DNA of 64,000 nt, taken from positions 1,054,001-1,118,000 of the forward strand of contig JAVJRG010000012.1 of assembly GCA_040218535.1 (NCBI GenBank), read 5' to 3'. The position numbers and the translations under genes were made by a program. This document shows positions 40,835 to 49,084 of this stretch, piece after piece. Source of the stretch: Lacipirellulaceae bacterium (GTDB taxonomy: Bacteria; Planctomycetota; Planctomycetia; Pirellulales; Lacipirellulaceae). The notes under the pieces were generated by a model. It was not told the DNA's origin, searched no databases, and was given only the letters and a program-made list of their open reading frames with translations. Each line of letters begins with the position of its first letter. The stretch's first letter is position 1.

Positions 40835-43732
40835 CTACCGCACGATGCGACCCTCTGGCTGAATCTGATCGGCAACCCGCGTGCTACGAACTTCACGAGT
40901 TCGCCACGCCACCCGTTGCGGATGAAAGGGCCCCATCGCAAGGGCGATCCAGCCATCCTCGATCACCAACTGCGTGACCATCAACCCCTCGAAGCGCGAG
41001 TCCGTCTCAAGCCGCTCTGCCAGCAGTGGCACTTCCTGGGCGTTTTGTAGCAAACGACCGAAAACGCTGTGCAGAATCACCCGTGGGCCGGTGCGCAGAC
41101 GAGGTCCTGAGAATTGCAAGGTCCCATCGCGGACGAGTTTCACTTGCAAGCCTTCGAGCTTTGGTTTGAAGAAGGTATGAACCTCGAAGTTGCGAATCCG
41201 GTCGCGACCACGTGCTAGTTCCGCCAAGGCGAGGCAAACCTCTAGGCGATCTCCCTCGCAGCGGACTCGTACCGCGTCACTCTTTGCAAACTCGATCTTT
41301 GCGCGAGCGGGTAAATCCTCAGGCAGTTCGCCAACCGAGCCGGTCAGTTTTAAGGAAAGCAACGCGTGGAGTTCCCCTGCGGTCATTCGTCGCCCATCAA
41401 GTCCTAGCCCACGGACGGCATTGTTGAGTGCCGACTCGTGGAGCTGCAGGCTCGCCAAACTATCCGAGGGTGCCGAAGGCCGCGGGGTGTAAGCACCAAG
41501 CTGTGTTTCATTAGCCATGCGTAGACGCATTACGGCCCGTTTCTCCGTGGTGTAAAGATCAACCGGCTCAGCCGCCAGGGCCAGCGTCTCGATGGGGCCC
41601 AGCACGTACTTTTCAAAACCTTGCTCGATTTCCTTCATTCGCGAGTCCGCGACGCGATCGATCCGCGTTTCGGCCTCGCGAACGACTTTTCGTTTCACGC
41701 GCGACATGGCCGAGCGACTTGAGCGGCTATGCTTCTGTCGGGCGATCCCTTCAACCAGCGGACCTAACAGCGGCACGGGTTCAAAGCTGCTGTCGACACC
41801 CACCAGACGATTTCTGCCACTGGCAGTGGCTTCGGTGGGAGCCGTCTTCAGTCCTTCGCGAGTGATGACGATTTCCTTCTCGGCCTCGAATTTCATATTT
41901 CCGGAATTGCGAACCCGGGCCGGCCAAGTGTCAGAGTAGGTGTTGGAGCGAACCTTACCGTCAGCTTCGAGAGCGATCCGCCAAGCGTTAGGGTCAGGCA
42001 TCAGCCGAACGCTAACGTTGGTGGTCGTTTTCGCACGCCCGCGAATATCAGCTCCCGCTACCCGATCGCGCACGGGAGAGACAACCGGCTCCGTCTGGGG
42101 CGTCAATCGATTCAACAAGTCGCCGGTGACAGCCATCCGCAAGTTCGGACTACGGTAAACTTGATCAAGATGCTTTGCTAGTTTGCGAAGTTCAGGCGCT
42201 CGCGACCATCGCATGCGTTGGCGGAATTCGGCGATCGCCCGGGCGTAGCGCATCGTTGGCTCGGTTTCGTAGCTCTCAATCACATCAGCCAGCCTCGATA
42301 GCCGAACCGGTCCAGCGGTCCACTTCTCCAGTTCGTTCTGTATTGCGACGAATGGTTCTTGGCTGAGAAAGCTCTTCTGCTGCGATGAAAGCCGTGTGTC
42401 CGTCATGCGGGCAAGTACGTTCTGAGCGAGTTCTCTCTGCGAGGCACGAATCGTTGGCGACTGATACCCTTCCGCATCCTGCGAGGTGGCCAGTTGCGCA
42501 ACGTCGTCCATTCGCAAATACTCACGCCACTGAGCCCCAGCCTCGTTACCTGCGAGCAGCGCAGCAATCTCGTGTAGGACGGGGGTAATTTGGCCACGAT
42601 CAATGGGATAGCTCTCGCGTTCAGCTTCGGCTGCTAGTGCTTCGTCGAGCATCGCCTGCCAAATAGGTAACCTACGTTGGAGACTGGCAGTCGTACGCAG
42701 CAGCGCGGTCCGAGCATCAAGTTCGGTCGTTTCTAGGCCTTGCTGGCGACCCTTCACGGCCAATTCGGAGAGTTCGCCTAGTCTTTCTTGAACGTCTGAC
42801 CCCGCGGGTAGCGAAGTTAGAGGCTCAAGCCGCATGAGCGTCTGCTCTGCCCAGTCATGAGTCAGCGGAAGTTTTGAGAGCTCAGTTAGGTCTTTGATAA
42901 GCGTATTGGGTCGCGAATAGAGAGCCGGCTGAGCAGGCGTTACTTTCGTGGGAACCTCTTCGATCTCTTCTTGCGGTTCGACGTGTTCTGACTCGACCTG
43001 GTTTGGGACAAGAGCCAATCGCGGCTCCGTAATCGCTGGGCTCATCAACGGTAGGTTGTCGACAGGTCGAGGGCTAACAAGGATCGAACGCTCAGGTGGA
43101 AGCATCGCCAAACGGTCGTTCGCGCTTTCAACACGCACGAGTGGTTGCGACGGTTTCCGAGCTTCCGCTTCGACCCGCTCGCGTCGTTGTTGGGCCGTCT
43201 CCAGAAGCGACTCGTAGGCACCTTGCATTTGCAGCAAAGTATTGAGACTAAACTCCTGAAGGTGCACAGGGGCGGCAACCACTCCTTCGGAAAGGGCCGT
43301 AGTAATCGGCCTCAGGCTGAGCGGTGCTGAGCGAGTTTCGGAGAGTTCGTCGACAACCGTGTAGTCCTCGAACGATTCATCACCGTAGTCGTCATAGTCG
43401 CCATTGCTGAGAATCGGGTTCACCACCGGGGCCACGAGCGACGCGTCGGGCTGGTTATGACGGGCTCCCTGCCTAACAACCGGAGGTAGTGGCGGAGGAA
43501 GCGTTGACGCGGGTTCTTCGATGGCGTCAGTCGAGGTGACGGACTCCTCAGGCTTACTTTCGGCGCGATTTTCGGTTGCAAGTTCGGATTCTGAAGAAGC
43601 TTGCGTAAGCGCGTTTTGGCGTAGCTGTTCTCGATAGTTACGCCAAATGCGAGGTGCAGCCAGTGTAATAATCAGCAAACAGACCAACGCGATAATCGGT
43701 GGCCAGATGGTTCTTCTGCGTTTCCATTGCAT
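40835..43732 (-). CDS. Large membrane-anchored protein of unknown function
   Basis: No family recognised. From ATG 43732 the protein has 965 residues: a basic start (MQWKRRRTIW), one transmembrane helix (PPIIALVCLLIITLAAPRIW), a Glu/Pro-rich spacer to about residue 100, long helical regions in the middle, and a beta-rich C-terminal third (NVSVRLMPDPNAWRIALEADGKV and RVGLQ-type strands). The C-terminus is likely outside the cytoplasmic membrane. The frame continues upstream to an ATG at 43882, but GGAGAG just before 43732 and the missing homology favour the shorter form. It resembles large conserved planctomycete hypothetical proteins by composition. It ends 20 bases from the REP pair. Confidence 0.65.
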   Translation of the reverse strand: MQWKRRRTIWPPIIALVCLLIITLAAPRIWRNYREQLRQNALTQASSESELATENRAESKPEESVTSTDAIEEPASTLPPPLPPVVRQGARHNQPDASLVAPVVNPILSNGDYDDYGDESFEDYTVVDELSETRSAPLSLRPITTALSEGVVAAPVHLQEFSLNTLLQMQGAYESLLETAQQRRERVEAEARKPSQPLVRVESANDRLAMLPPERSILVSPRPVDNLPLMSPAITEPRLALVPNQVESEHVEPQEEIEEVPTKVTPAQPALYSRPNTLIKDLTELSKLPLTHDWAEQTLMRLEPLTSLPAGSDVQERLGELSELAVKGRQQGLETTELDARTALLRTTASLQRRLPIWQAMLDEALAAEAERESYPIDRGQITPVLHEIAALLAGNEAGAQWREYLRMDDVAQLATSQDAEGYQSPTIRASQRELAQNVLARMTDTRLSSQQKSFLSQEPFVAIQNELEKWTAGPVRLSRLADVIESYETEPTMRYARAIAEFRQRMRWSRAPELRKLAKHLDQVYRSPNLRMAVTGDLLNRLTPQTEPVVSPVRDRVAGADIRGRAKTTTNVSVRLMPDPNAWRIALEADGKVRSNTYSDTWPARVRNSGNMKFEAEKEIVITREGLKTAPTEATASGRNRLVGVDSSFEPVPLLGPLVEGIARQKHSRSSRSAMSRVKRKVVREAETRIDRVADSRMKEIEQGFEKYVLGPIETLALAAEPVDLYTTEKRAVMRLRMANETQLGAYTPRPSAPSDSLASLQLHESALNNAVRGLGLDGRRMTAGELHALLSLKLTGSVGELPEDLPARAKIEFAKSDAVRVRCEGDRLEVCLALAELARGRDRIRNFEVHTFFKPKLEGLQVKLVRDGTLQFSGPRLRTGPRVILHSVFGRLLQNAQEVPLLAERLETDSRFEGLMVTQLVIEDGWIALAMGPFHPQRVAWRTREVRSTRVADQIQPEGRIVR

Positions 43733-44089
43733 CGCTGAAAACTCTCCAAAATCCTCGGGACGATATCCACGGGAACAACGCTTCGGTGACGGACTGGTGC
43801 CTGGGGCGAAGCGACCAGAGGAATCAGGCTGCCGGTACAATCGCTGCACGGCATAAGCGCACTTATCGATATGATCGGCCATTCGAGAGCGATAGCTTGC
43901 GTACTGGTTGCCGCAATCGGGATAGTCTGTGCGAAAACTCCTTCGAGACAGCAGATCGAGCCATAGACGAGCAGAATTGCTAGCACTTTCCTGCGGGATG
44001 ACCCGTTGACGACTGATTGCAAGGCTGTGCTGCGAGAGTTAGGCTGCTAGCATCACCACTCCCATACCATTTCTGTATGTCTGTTCGCT
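43733..44089. other. Intergenic region between divergent genes
   Basis: About 360 bases that should carry promoters for the membrane-anchored protein and the M20 peptidase. Part of it can be read as an N-terminal extension of the first gene (43733-43882). No repeats or RNA features were recognised. Confidence 0.4.
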
Positions 44090-45310
44090 ATGTCCAAAGG
44101 TTCTCTGCCAACCAAAGAGTTCTCGTCCGTTTCGACGAAGGATAAATCGCTAGAGCGGCGAGCTTCGAACCTCTTGATGCGACTGCTCGCGTTGAAGGGG
44201 CCCAGTGGTGATGAACGCGCCGTTGTGAAGTTCATTAGCAAAGAGTTACAGAAGGCGGGAGTGCCTGCTGCCGCGCTGACGCTTGACGATGCGCATCATC
44301 GTTCGGCGATGGGGGGCCATACGGGAAACCTCGTGTTGAAGTTGCCAGGCACGATACGCGGACCTCGCAGGATGCTCACAGCTCACATGGATACGGTGCC
44401 GATTTGCCAAGGTGCTCGACCCGTACGCGAAGGTCGCCGGATTGACTCCGCAGATGAGCATACCGGTTTGGGTGGAGACGACCGTACTGGTTGTGGCGTC
44501 CTTCTGACAACGGCTTTGGAAATCTTCCGCCGAGGTCTGCCGCATCCTCCGCTGACTTTTCTTTGGACTGTTCAAGAGGAAGTCGGTTTGCATGGTGCAC
44601 GCAATGCGAAACTCTCGTTGTTAGGACGCCCCAAGCTAGCTTTCAATTTCGATGGAAGTCACGTGAACCGCCTAATCGTCGGAGCGACTGGCGGGTATCG
44701 GATGAAGATCATTATCAAGGGCGTCGCCAGCCACGCGGGGGGACATCCTGAGCGGGGCGTGAGCGCTATCTCGATCGCTTCATTGGCGATTTCTGACCTT
44801 GTCGAGAAAGGTTGGCACGGGCTGATAGCGAAGGGCCGTAACCAAGGCACCAGTAACGTTGGCGTCATCAGCGGCGGGCAAGCCACCAACGTGGTGACCG
44901 ACCATGTCGAACTCCGCGCCGAAGCTCGCAGCCACGATCCGAAATTCCGTTTGAAGATCGTTAACGAAATCGAGAAAGCCTTTCACCGAGCAGCAAAGAA
45001 AGTGAAGAACATCGATAAGCAAGCAGGCAGCGTGATGATCGACGGGCAACTCGATTACGAATCGTTTCGCTTGCAGGAGACAGAGCCCTGTGTGCAAGCC
45101 GCCCGCGAGGCGGTGGGGGCGGAGTCCTTAGAAGCTGACTTCGCAATTGCCAACGGCGGGCTTGACGCGAATTGGCTGTCAGCCCGTGGTATCCCCACTG
45201 TTTCCCTTGGCTGTGGTCAGAATGAGATCCACACCGTCGACGAGTGGGTCAACCTTGACGAATATATGCACGCGGTGCGAGTCGCCTTGCGTTTAGCGAC
45301 CGCGACGTAG
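44090..45310 (+). CDS. M20-family metallopeptidase (PepT/tripeptidase-like)
   Basis: A cytosolic di-zinc aminopeptidase or related hydrolase. The co-catalytic zinc ligands are visible: LTAHMDTVPI (His), LGGDDRTGCGV (bridging Asp), WTVQEEVGLHGA (Glu-Glu), FNFDGSHV (Asp) and NEIHTVDEWV (His). A dimerisation domain with YRMKIIIKGVASHAGGHPERG lies in the middle. The 406-residue length fits PepT-type enzymes. The N-terminal 20 residues are Ser/Lys-rich and outside the domain. Substrate (tripeptide, acyl-amino acid) cannot be read. The BFD-like gene follows 36 bp later on the same strand. Confidence 0.88.
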   Translation: MSKGSLPTKEFSSVSTKDKSLERRASNLLMRLLALKGPSGDERAVVKFISKELQKAGVPAAALTLDDAHHRSAMGGHTGNLVLKLPGTIRGPRRMLTAHMDTVPICQGARPVREGRRIDSADEHTGLGGDDRTGCGVLLTTALEIFRRGLPHPPLTFLWTVQEEVGLHGARNAKLSLLGRPKLAFNFDGSHVNRLIVGATGGYRMKIIIKGVASHAGGHPERGVSAISIASLAISDLVEKGWHGLIAKGRNQGTSNVGVISGGQATNVVTDHVELRAEARSHDPKFRLKIVNEIEKAFHRAAKKVKNIDKQAGSVMIDGQLDYESFRLQETEPCVQAAREAVGAESLEADFAIANGGLDANWLSARGIPTVSLGCGQNEIHTVDEWVNLDEYMHAVRVALRLATAT

Positions 45311-45346
45311 CCCCAGAATTCCGCTGTACGAGCTGGAGGGTCTATC

Positions 45347-45628
45347 ATGCAACCCAGCGACGAACTCTGCCTCTGCTTTCACGTCACGCGACGGAAAGTC
45401 GAGAATTACATTCGTCTCGAGAAGCCGCGACGCGTGGGCCAACTGGCCGATTGCTACGGAGCCGGCACCGGCTGCGGTTGGTGCCGTCCGTTTTTGGAGC
45501 GACTTTTCGAGGCGGCTCAAGCAGGGAATGCTCAGGAAGTGGAACTTCCCTCGCCTGAGCAATATGCATCGGAACGAAGCGATTACGTGAGCGACGGACG
45601 CGGCACGCCTCCACCGGTAGCGGGTTAG
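45347..45628 (+). CDS. BFD-like [2Fe-2S] protein
   Basis: A 93-residue small iron-sulfur protein. Four cysteines fit the bacterioferritin-associated ferredoxin pattern: CLC at residues 8 and 10, and CGWC at 43 and 46, after the helix VTRRKVENYI. A fifth Cys at 36 (DCYGAGTGC) is present. BFD domains pass electrons for iron release from bacterioferritin or occur in assembly proteins. Bacterioferritin is not in the window. The last 30 residues are disordered-looking. The stop TAG is inside the GTTAG of a REP-like element. Confidence 0.85.
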   Translation: MQPSDELCLCFHVTRRKVENYIRLEKPRRVGQLADCYGAGTGCGWCRPFLERLFEAAQAGNAQEVELPSPEQYASERSDYVSDGRGTPPPVAG

Positions 45629-45689
45629 TCTCGATTCGCTCCGCGAATCGTGCCTGCCATTTCGCTACCTCGATTCACGGAGTAAATCT
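45624..45689. repeat. REP-like inverted pair with GTTAG head
   Basis: GTTAG-TCT followed by CGATTCGC-TCC-GCGAATCG at 45624-45650. A degenerate inverted partner lies at 45670-45689 (CGATTCAC-GGA-GTAAATC). The GTTAG includes the stop codon of the BFD-like gene (45626-45628). Confidence 0.75.
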
Positions 45690-45705
45690 GTTGGGTATTA
45701 CGCGT

Positions 45706-48700
45706 TTACCAAGTCGAGTTGACGAGATAGTCCTGCTTGGAACCGTTGCCGTTGGCAAGCTCTCCAAAGTTATAATCAAAGCCATCCGCTCCAGCGACCA
45801 GTTGGATGCCGCCAAAGCCGCTGCTGATGACGTCGCCGTCGCTATCAAATTGATCCAAGGCGGCAAGTCCCTGTGGTGCGGATCCCGAGGGGTCGCCATT
45901 ATTGCCGACCGTTTCTTGGCCATCTCTATATCGAGTCGGTTGTTGCTCGGTAATGTTGTATTGGCCCGGCTGCAAGTCAGTGAACATATACATGCCGCCG
46001 GCATCGGTGACGGTTTCGCGTCGGACTGGATTTCCTTGGAAATCGTTACCCGTGAGAATCACGGTCACTCCCGCGATGGGACGCTCGTTCGATTCGAAGA
46101 TGCCGTTATCGTTGCGATCGACGTACACCTTACCACTGATGCTGGCCGGTTCGGCCACGACGACGGTCTCTTCCGTATCGACATTATTTGCGTAGGTGGT
46201 TTCCTCTTCATTGCCACTGACTTCCGCTCGGTTGAGCAAAGTGCCGACGAATGCTTGGTCCACGACCACTTGCACTTCTACGGTGCGCGATTCGCCGCTC
46301 GCTAAGTCACCGATCTGGAAGGTGACGTCGCGACCATCGCGAGAGTTTGCCACTGAGGCACCCTGGAACTCAATGCCGGTCTCAGGGAGCGTATCAACGA
46401 TCGTCACGCCGGTGGCTTCAGAAGGGCCGTTGTTGCGGATTTCTAGGGTGTAGGTAAAGCCTTCCCCGGGGCTGACCGGATCTTCACTGTCGGTCTTGAC
46501 GATTTGCAGATCGATGACCGGATCGACGACCGTTGGCTCGTCATCTTCGTTATTGTTGTAGTTGGATTCCTCTTCGTTGCCACTGACTTCTGCGACGTTT
46601 AGAAGCGTTCCGACGAAGCCTTCGTCAACACGGACCGTGATGTTGATCGTGCGCGAAGCTCCTGCCGCTAGGTTGCCGACGTTAAATCGGACCACACCGC
46701 CGGAGTTGCTCACCGGCGTCTGGGAAGCGGAGACGAATTGCACTTCATCAGGCAATGTGTCAACCACTTGCACGCCGGTGGCATCCGAAGGTCCGTTGTT
46801 GGTGGCCCGGAGAATGTAATCGAACTCTTGTCCAGGCTTGACCGGGTCGTCACTGTCGGTCTTCTCGATCGTGAGATCGATGATCGGATCGACCGAGTTG
46901 GTCACCTTGTCGGAGTTGTTGCTCAGGTCGATTTCGTTGGGTGCGATCACCGTAGCGGTGTTTATAATCATCCCGGTGGCATCCGAGTCGATGTCGACGG
47001 TGACCGTGATCGTCACGGTTTCACCGGGAGCAATGTCTCCCAGGTTCGAAGTCAACTCACCATTGGAATGATTGACTTGAGCTCCGTTGGAACTGCTGGC
47101 TGAAACAAACTGCGTATTCGCGGCGAGTGTATCTTCGAGACGAGCATCAAAGGCAGTTGAGGGTCCGTTGTTGAAGATGTCGATCGTGTAGACCAAACGA
47201 TCCTCGGGGTTCACACGATTGCCGTCACCGGCGTCAATGTCCTTGTCGAGCTCGAGATCGAACCCGTAGAAGCCAAAGTCGACAGTAAGGTTGGTGTTCG
47301 GATCGTTGTCCCCATCGTTGGTTGGCTCTGCTTCGCCGGTGAGCATGATCGCCTTACTCACGACGCCGGCACCAACGACACGCGTACCGTTGTCGTCCTC
47401 GTTGATATTGTCGTCGGGATCGGAAGCGGGGTCGTTACCAGTGCTGCTGACAAGCCCAGCCAGCGGCAAACCTTCATTGAAGTTGTCTTCATCGACCTGA
47501 ACAACGTACTTGCCCGGGAAGAGGTCGGCGAACTTGTACCGTCCCGTCACATCGGTCACATCACTGCCCAGGAAGGCATCAACGCCCGCGGTGTACTCGT
47601 TGTTGCCGTCGGTGTCCTCATAGAGGTTTACTTGAACGCCAGCGATGCCCTGCTCGCCGGGGTCGAACTGGCCGTTGTTGTTCTCATCTGCCCAAACGTG
47701 ATCGCCGAGGCAAAGTTCCGGCTCGACAACGAAGTCAAGCTGCTTGGTGGTCCTTCCTACGAGACCAATCAGCGAGACTTGACCATCCACGGCCGAAACA
47801 CCTTCGAAGGTGACTTCGATCGCCCCGACGTTGGTGAAGTCTGCCCCGTTTCCTGCGCGGCTGTCTGGCGTATCCTCAAAGCCGAAAACCAAGTACTGCG
47901 TTGCTCTCCCGCCCTGTGTCTCGGGGACAACCGTTGTGAACTCACTCCAGTTGTTAGCGTCGGTGTAGATCTTCATCTTCACGACCGAGTTCGGATGGTC
48001 TGCACCGACGGTCAGCGCGATGCCCGTCATGCGACTGCCGTCGCCTTCGGTCAAATCGACGCCACCAAGACCTGTGGCATTGACGCCCGAGGCACTGTTG
48101 TCGAATCCGTCCCACACAATTTTTGCGTCGCCAGTGACGGTCGTGTCACTAGCGAGTCGGATGAGCCCATCGCCGGAAGTCAGTGACACGGCAGAGAAAC
48201 GATCCGTCCCCTCAGTGAGTGTCACATAGAGATCGCGTTCACCGCCAAGGACGGTGCTATCCGCCATGCGCGAGGGGTCGCTCGAAGGCAACGGCGGCGA
48301 GGCCGAGACGCGCTGTTCGGATTCGAACGAGTCGATCGCTGGTCCTTCGGCAAACTCCGCTTCCTGGTCCGTGATCACGACTTCGCGGACGTCCTCACCC
48401 TCTTGAAAGTGCATCCCTTCAGGTGGAGTGATTTTGACGAAATAACGACCGGGGCCGAGACTTTCAAAGCGGTACTGGCCGTTGCTGTCGGTCGTGATGG
48501 TGGAGCCAATGCGCGTGTCGTCGCCGCTGCCGGCACCATCGAACTGTCCGTTGCCGCCATCCCGATAGAGGGCCGCGGAAGCGCCAGAAACCACCAAGTC
48601 GTTTGTAGGGTCGTTGTCGCCCGCCAGGTTTGCGTAGAGCGTCCCGACGATGTCTGCCATATCGGCGGCTAGCAGCTCACGCGATTCTAGGGTTTCGAAT

Positions 48701-48789
48701 CCTAGTTTCGTTGTGGCTGAAGGATCCGACTTGCGATTGCGGAAGAAGCTGGGAAAGGAAACGCTCGACTTCGATGCTTTGGGCGCCAT
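45706..48789 (-). CDS. Cell-surface protein with SdrD-type B repeats and DUF11 domains
   Basis: A 1027-residue surface protein. The N-terminus carries the planctomycete extracellular motif: a basic/Ser-rich leader and LGFETLESRELLAAD near residues 29-43. Then come an SdrD-like B domain (residues about 55-130, GSTITTDSNGQYRFESLGPGRYFVKI-type), a carbohydrate-binding-like beta region (185-370), a second SdrD B repeat (LCLGDHVWADENNNGQFDPGEQGIAGV, near 380), three DUF11 repeats (near 525, 655 and 775; each with LEL/LTI-EKTDS, GPSxATGV, NNGP and ATVxAxNE motifs), and a last SdrD B domain (ISGKVYVDRNDNGIFESNERPIAGVTV near 895). Asp-rich loops suggest calcium binding. Such proteins are wall-exposed structural or adhesive proteins. 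The following gene is separated by a REP pair. Confidence 0.88.
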   Translation of the reverse strand: MAPKASKSSVSFPSFFRNRKSDPSATTKLGFETLESRELLAADMADIVGTLYANLAGDNDPTNDLVVSGASAALYRDGGNGQFDGAGSGDDTRIGSTITTDSNGQYRFESLGPGRYFVKITPPEGMHFQEGEDVREVVITDQEAEFAEGPAIDSFESEQRVSASPPLPSSDPSRMADSTVLGGERDLYVTLTEGTDRFSAVSLTSGDGLIRLASDTTVTGDAKIVWDGFDNSASGVNATGLGGVDLTEGDGSRMTGIALTVGADHPNSVVKMKIYTDANNWSEFTTVVPETQGGRATQYLVFGFEDTPDSRAGNGADFTNVGAIEVTFEGVSAVDGQVSLIGLVGRTTKQLDFVVEPELCLGDHVWADENNNGQFDPGEQGIAGVQVNLYEDTDGNNEYTAGVDAFLGSDVTDVTGRYKFADLFPGKYVVQVDEDNFNEGLPLAGLVSSTGNDPASDPDDNINEDDNGTRVVGAGVVSKAIMLTGEAEPTNDGDNDPNTNLTVDFGFYGFDLELDKDIDAGDGNRVNPEDRLVYTIDIFNNGPSTAFDARLEDTLAANTQFVSASSSNGAQVNHSNGELTSNLGDIAPGETVTITVTVDIDSDATGMIINTATVIAPNEIDLSNNSDKVTNSVDPIIDLTIEKTDSDDPVKPGQEFDYILRATNNGPSDATGVQVVDTLPDEVQFVSASQTPVSNSGGVVRFNVGNLAAGASRTINITVRVDEGFVGTLLNVAEVSGNEEESNYNNNEDDEPTVVDPVIDLQIVKTDSEDPVSPGEGFTYTLEIRNNGPSEATGVTIVDTLPETGIEFQGASVANSRDGRDVTFQIGDLASGESRTVEVQVVVDQAFVGTLLNRAEVSGNEEETTYANNVDTEETVVVAEPASISGKVYVDRNDNGIFESNERPIAGVTVILTGNDFQGNPVRRETVTDAGGMYMFTDLQPGQYNITEQQPTRYRDGQETVGNNGDPSGSAPQGLAALDQFDSDGDVISSGFGGIQLVAGADGFDYNFGELANGNGSKQDYLVNSTW

Positions 48790-49084
48790 TTACGCACCTC
48801 GCAGACAGGGAAAAGACCATGGTGATAGAACACGCCGTAGCCCTGATATCGGTTGCGAGGCCGAATGGAGTTCGGTCTGAATCGTCAGGCCGAAAGGTTT
48901 TGCCCAAATAGAAGAAGTGCTAGCACCACCGTACCACCACGCTCCGCGTGGTTTGGAACTTAGGTTTCGCTTCTTTAGCTAGCAAGGCTTGGGCTAATGA
49001 GAAGAATTGTCATAAGTTTTTACTCACTCAAGCGAGTGATAGAACGTTGGTTTGCTTTTCCAAGCGGAGCGTGGAGGTACGATG
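48790..49084. other. Intergenic region with two REP-like elements
   Basis: About 295 bases between the surface-protein start and the BBP7 stop. It contains the REP pair described separately and no supported gene. Confidence 0.5.
48931..49080. repeat. REP-like inverted pair with GTAC heads
   Basis: The left element (48931-48952) reads GTACCACCACGCTCCGCGTG with a GTGGT end. The right element (49060-49080), on the minus strand, reads GTACCTCCACGCTCCGCTTG. They belong to the same CCACGCTCCG class as the pair at 12692-12807. The spacer is about 107 bases. Confidence 0.75.

Noticed and set aside
43672-44022. Alternative 116-residue minus-strand open frame with a signal-like start
   Set aside because: It overlaps the N-terminal coding region of the large membrane-anchored protein in another frame and shows no family features.
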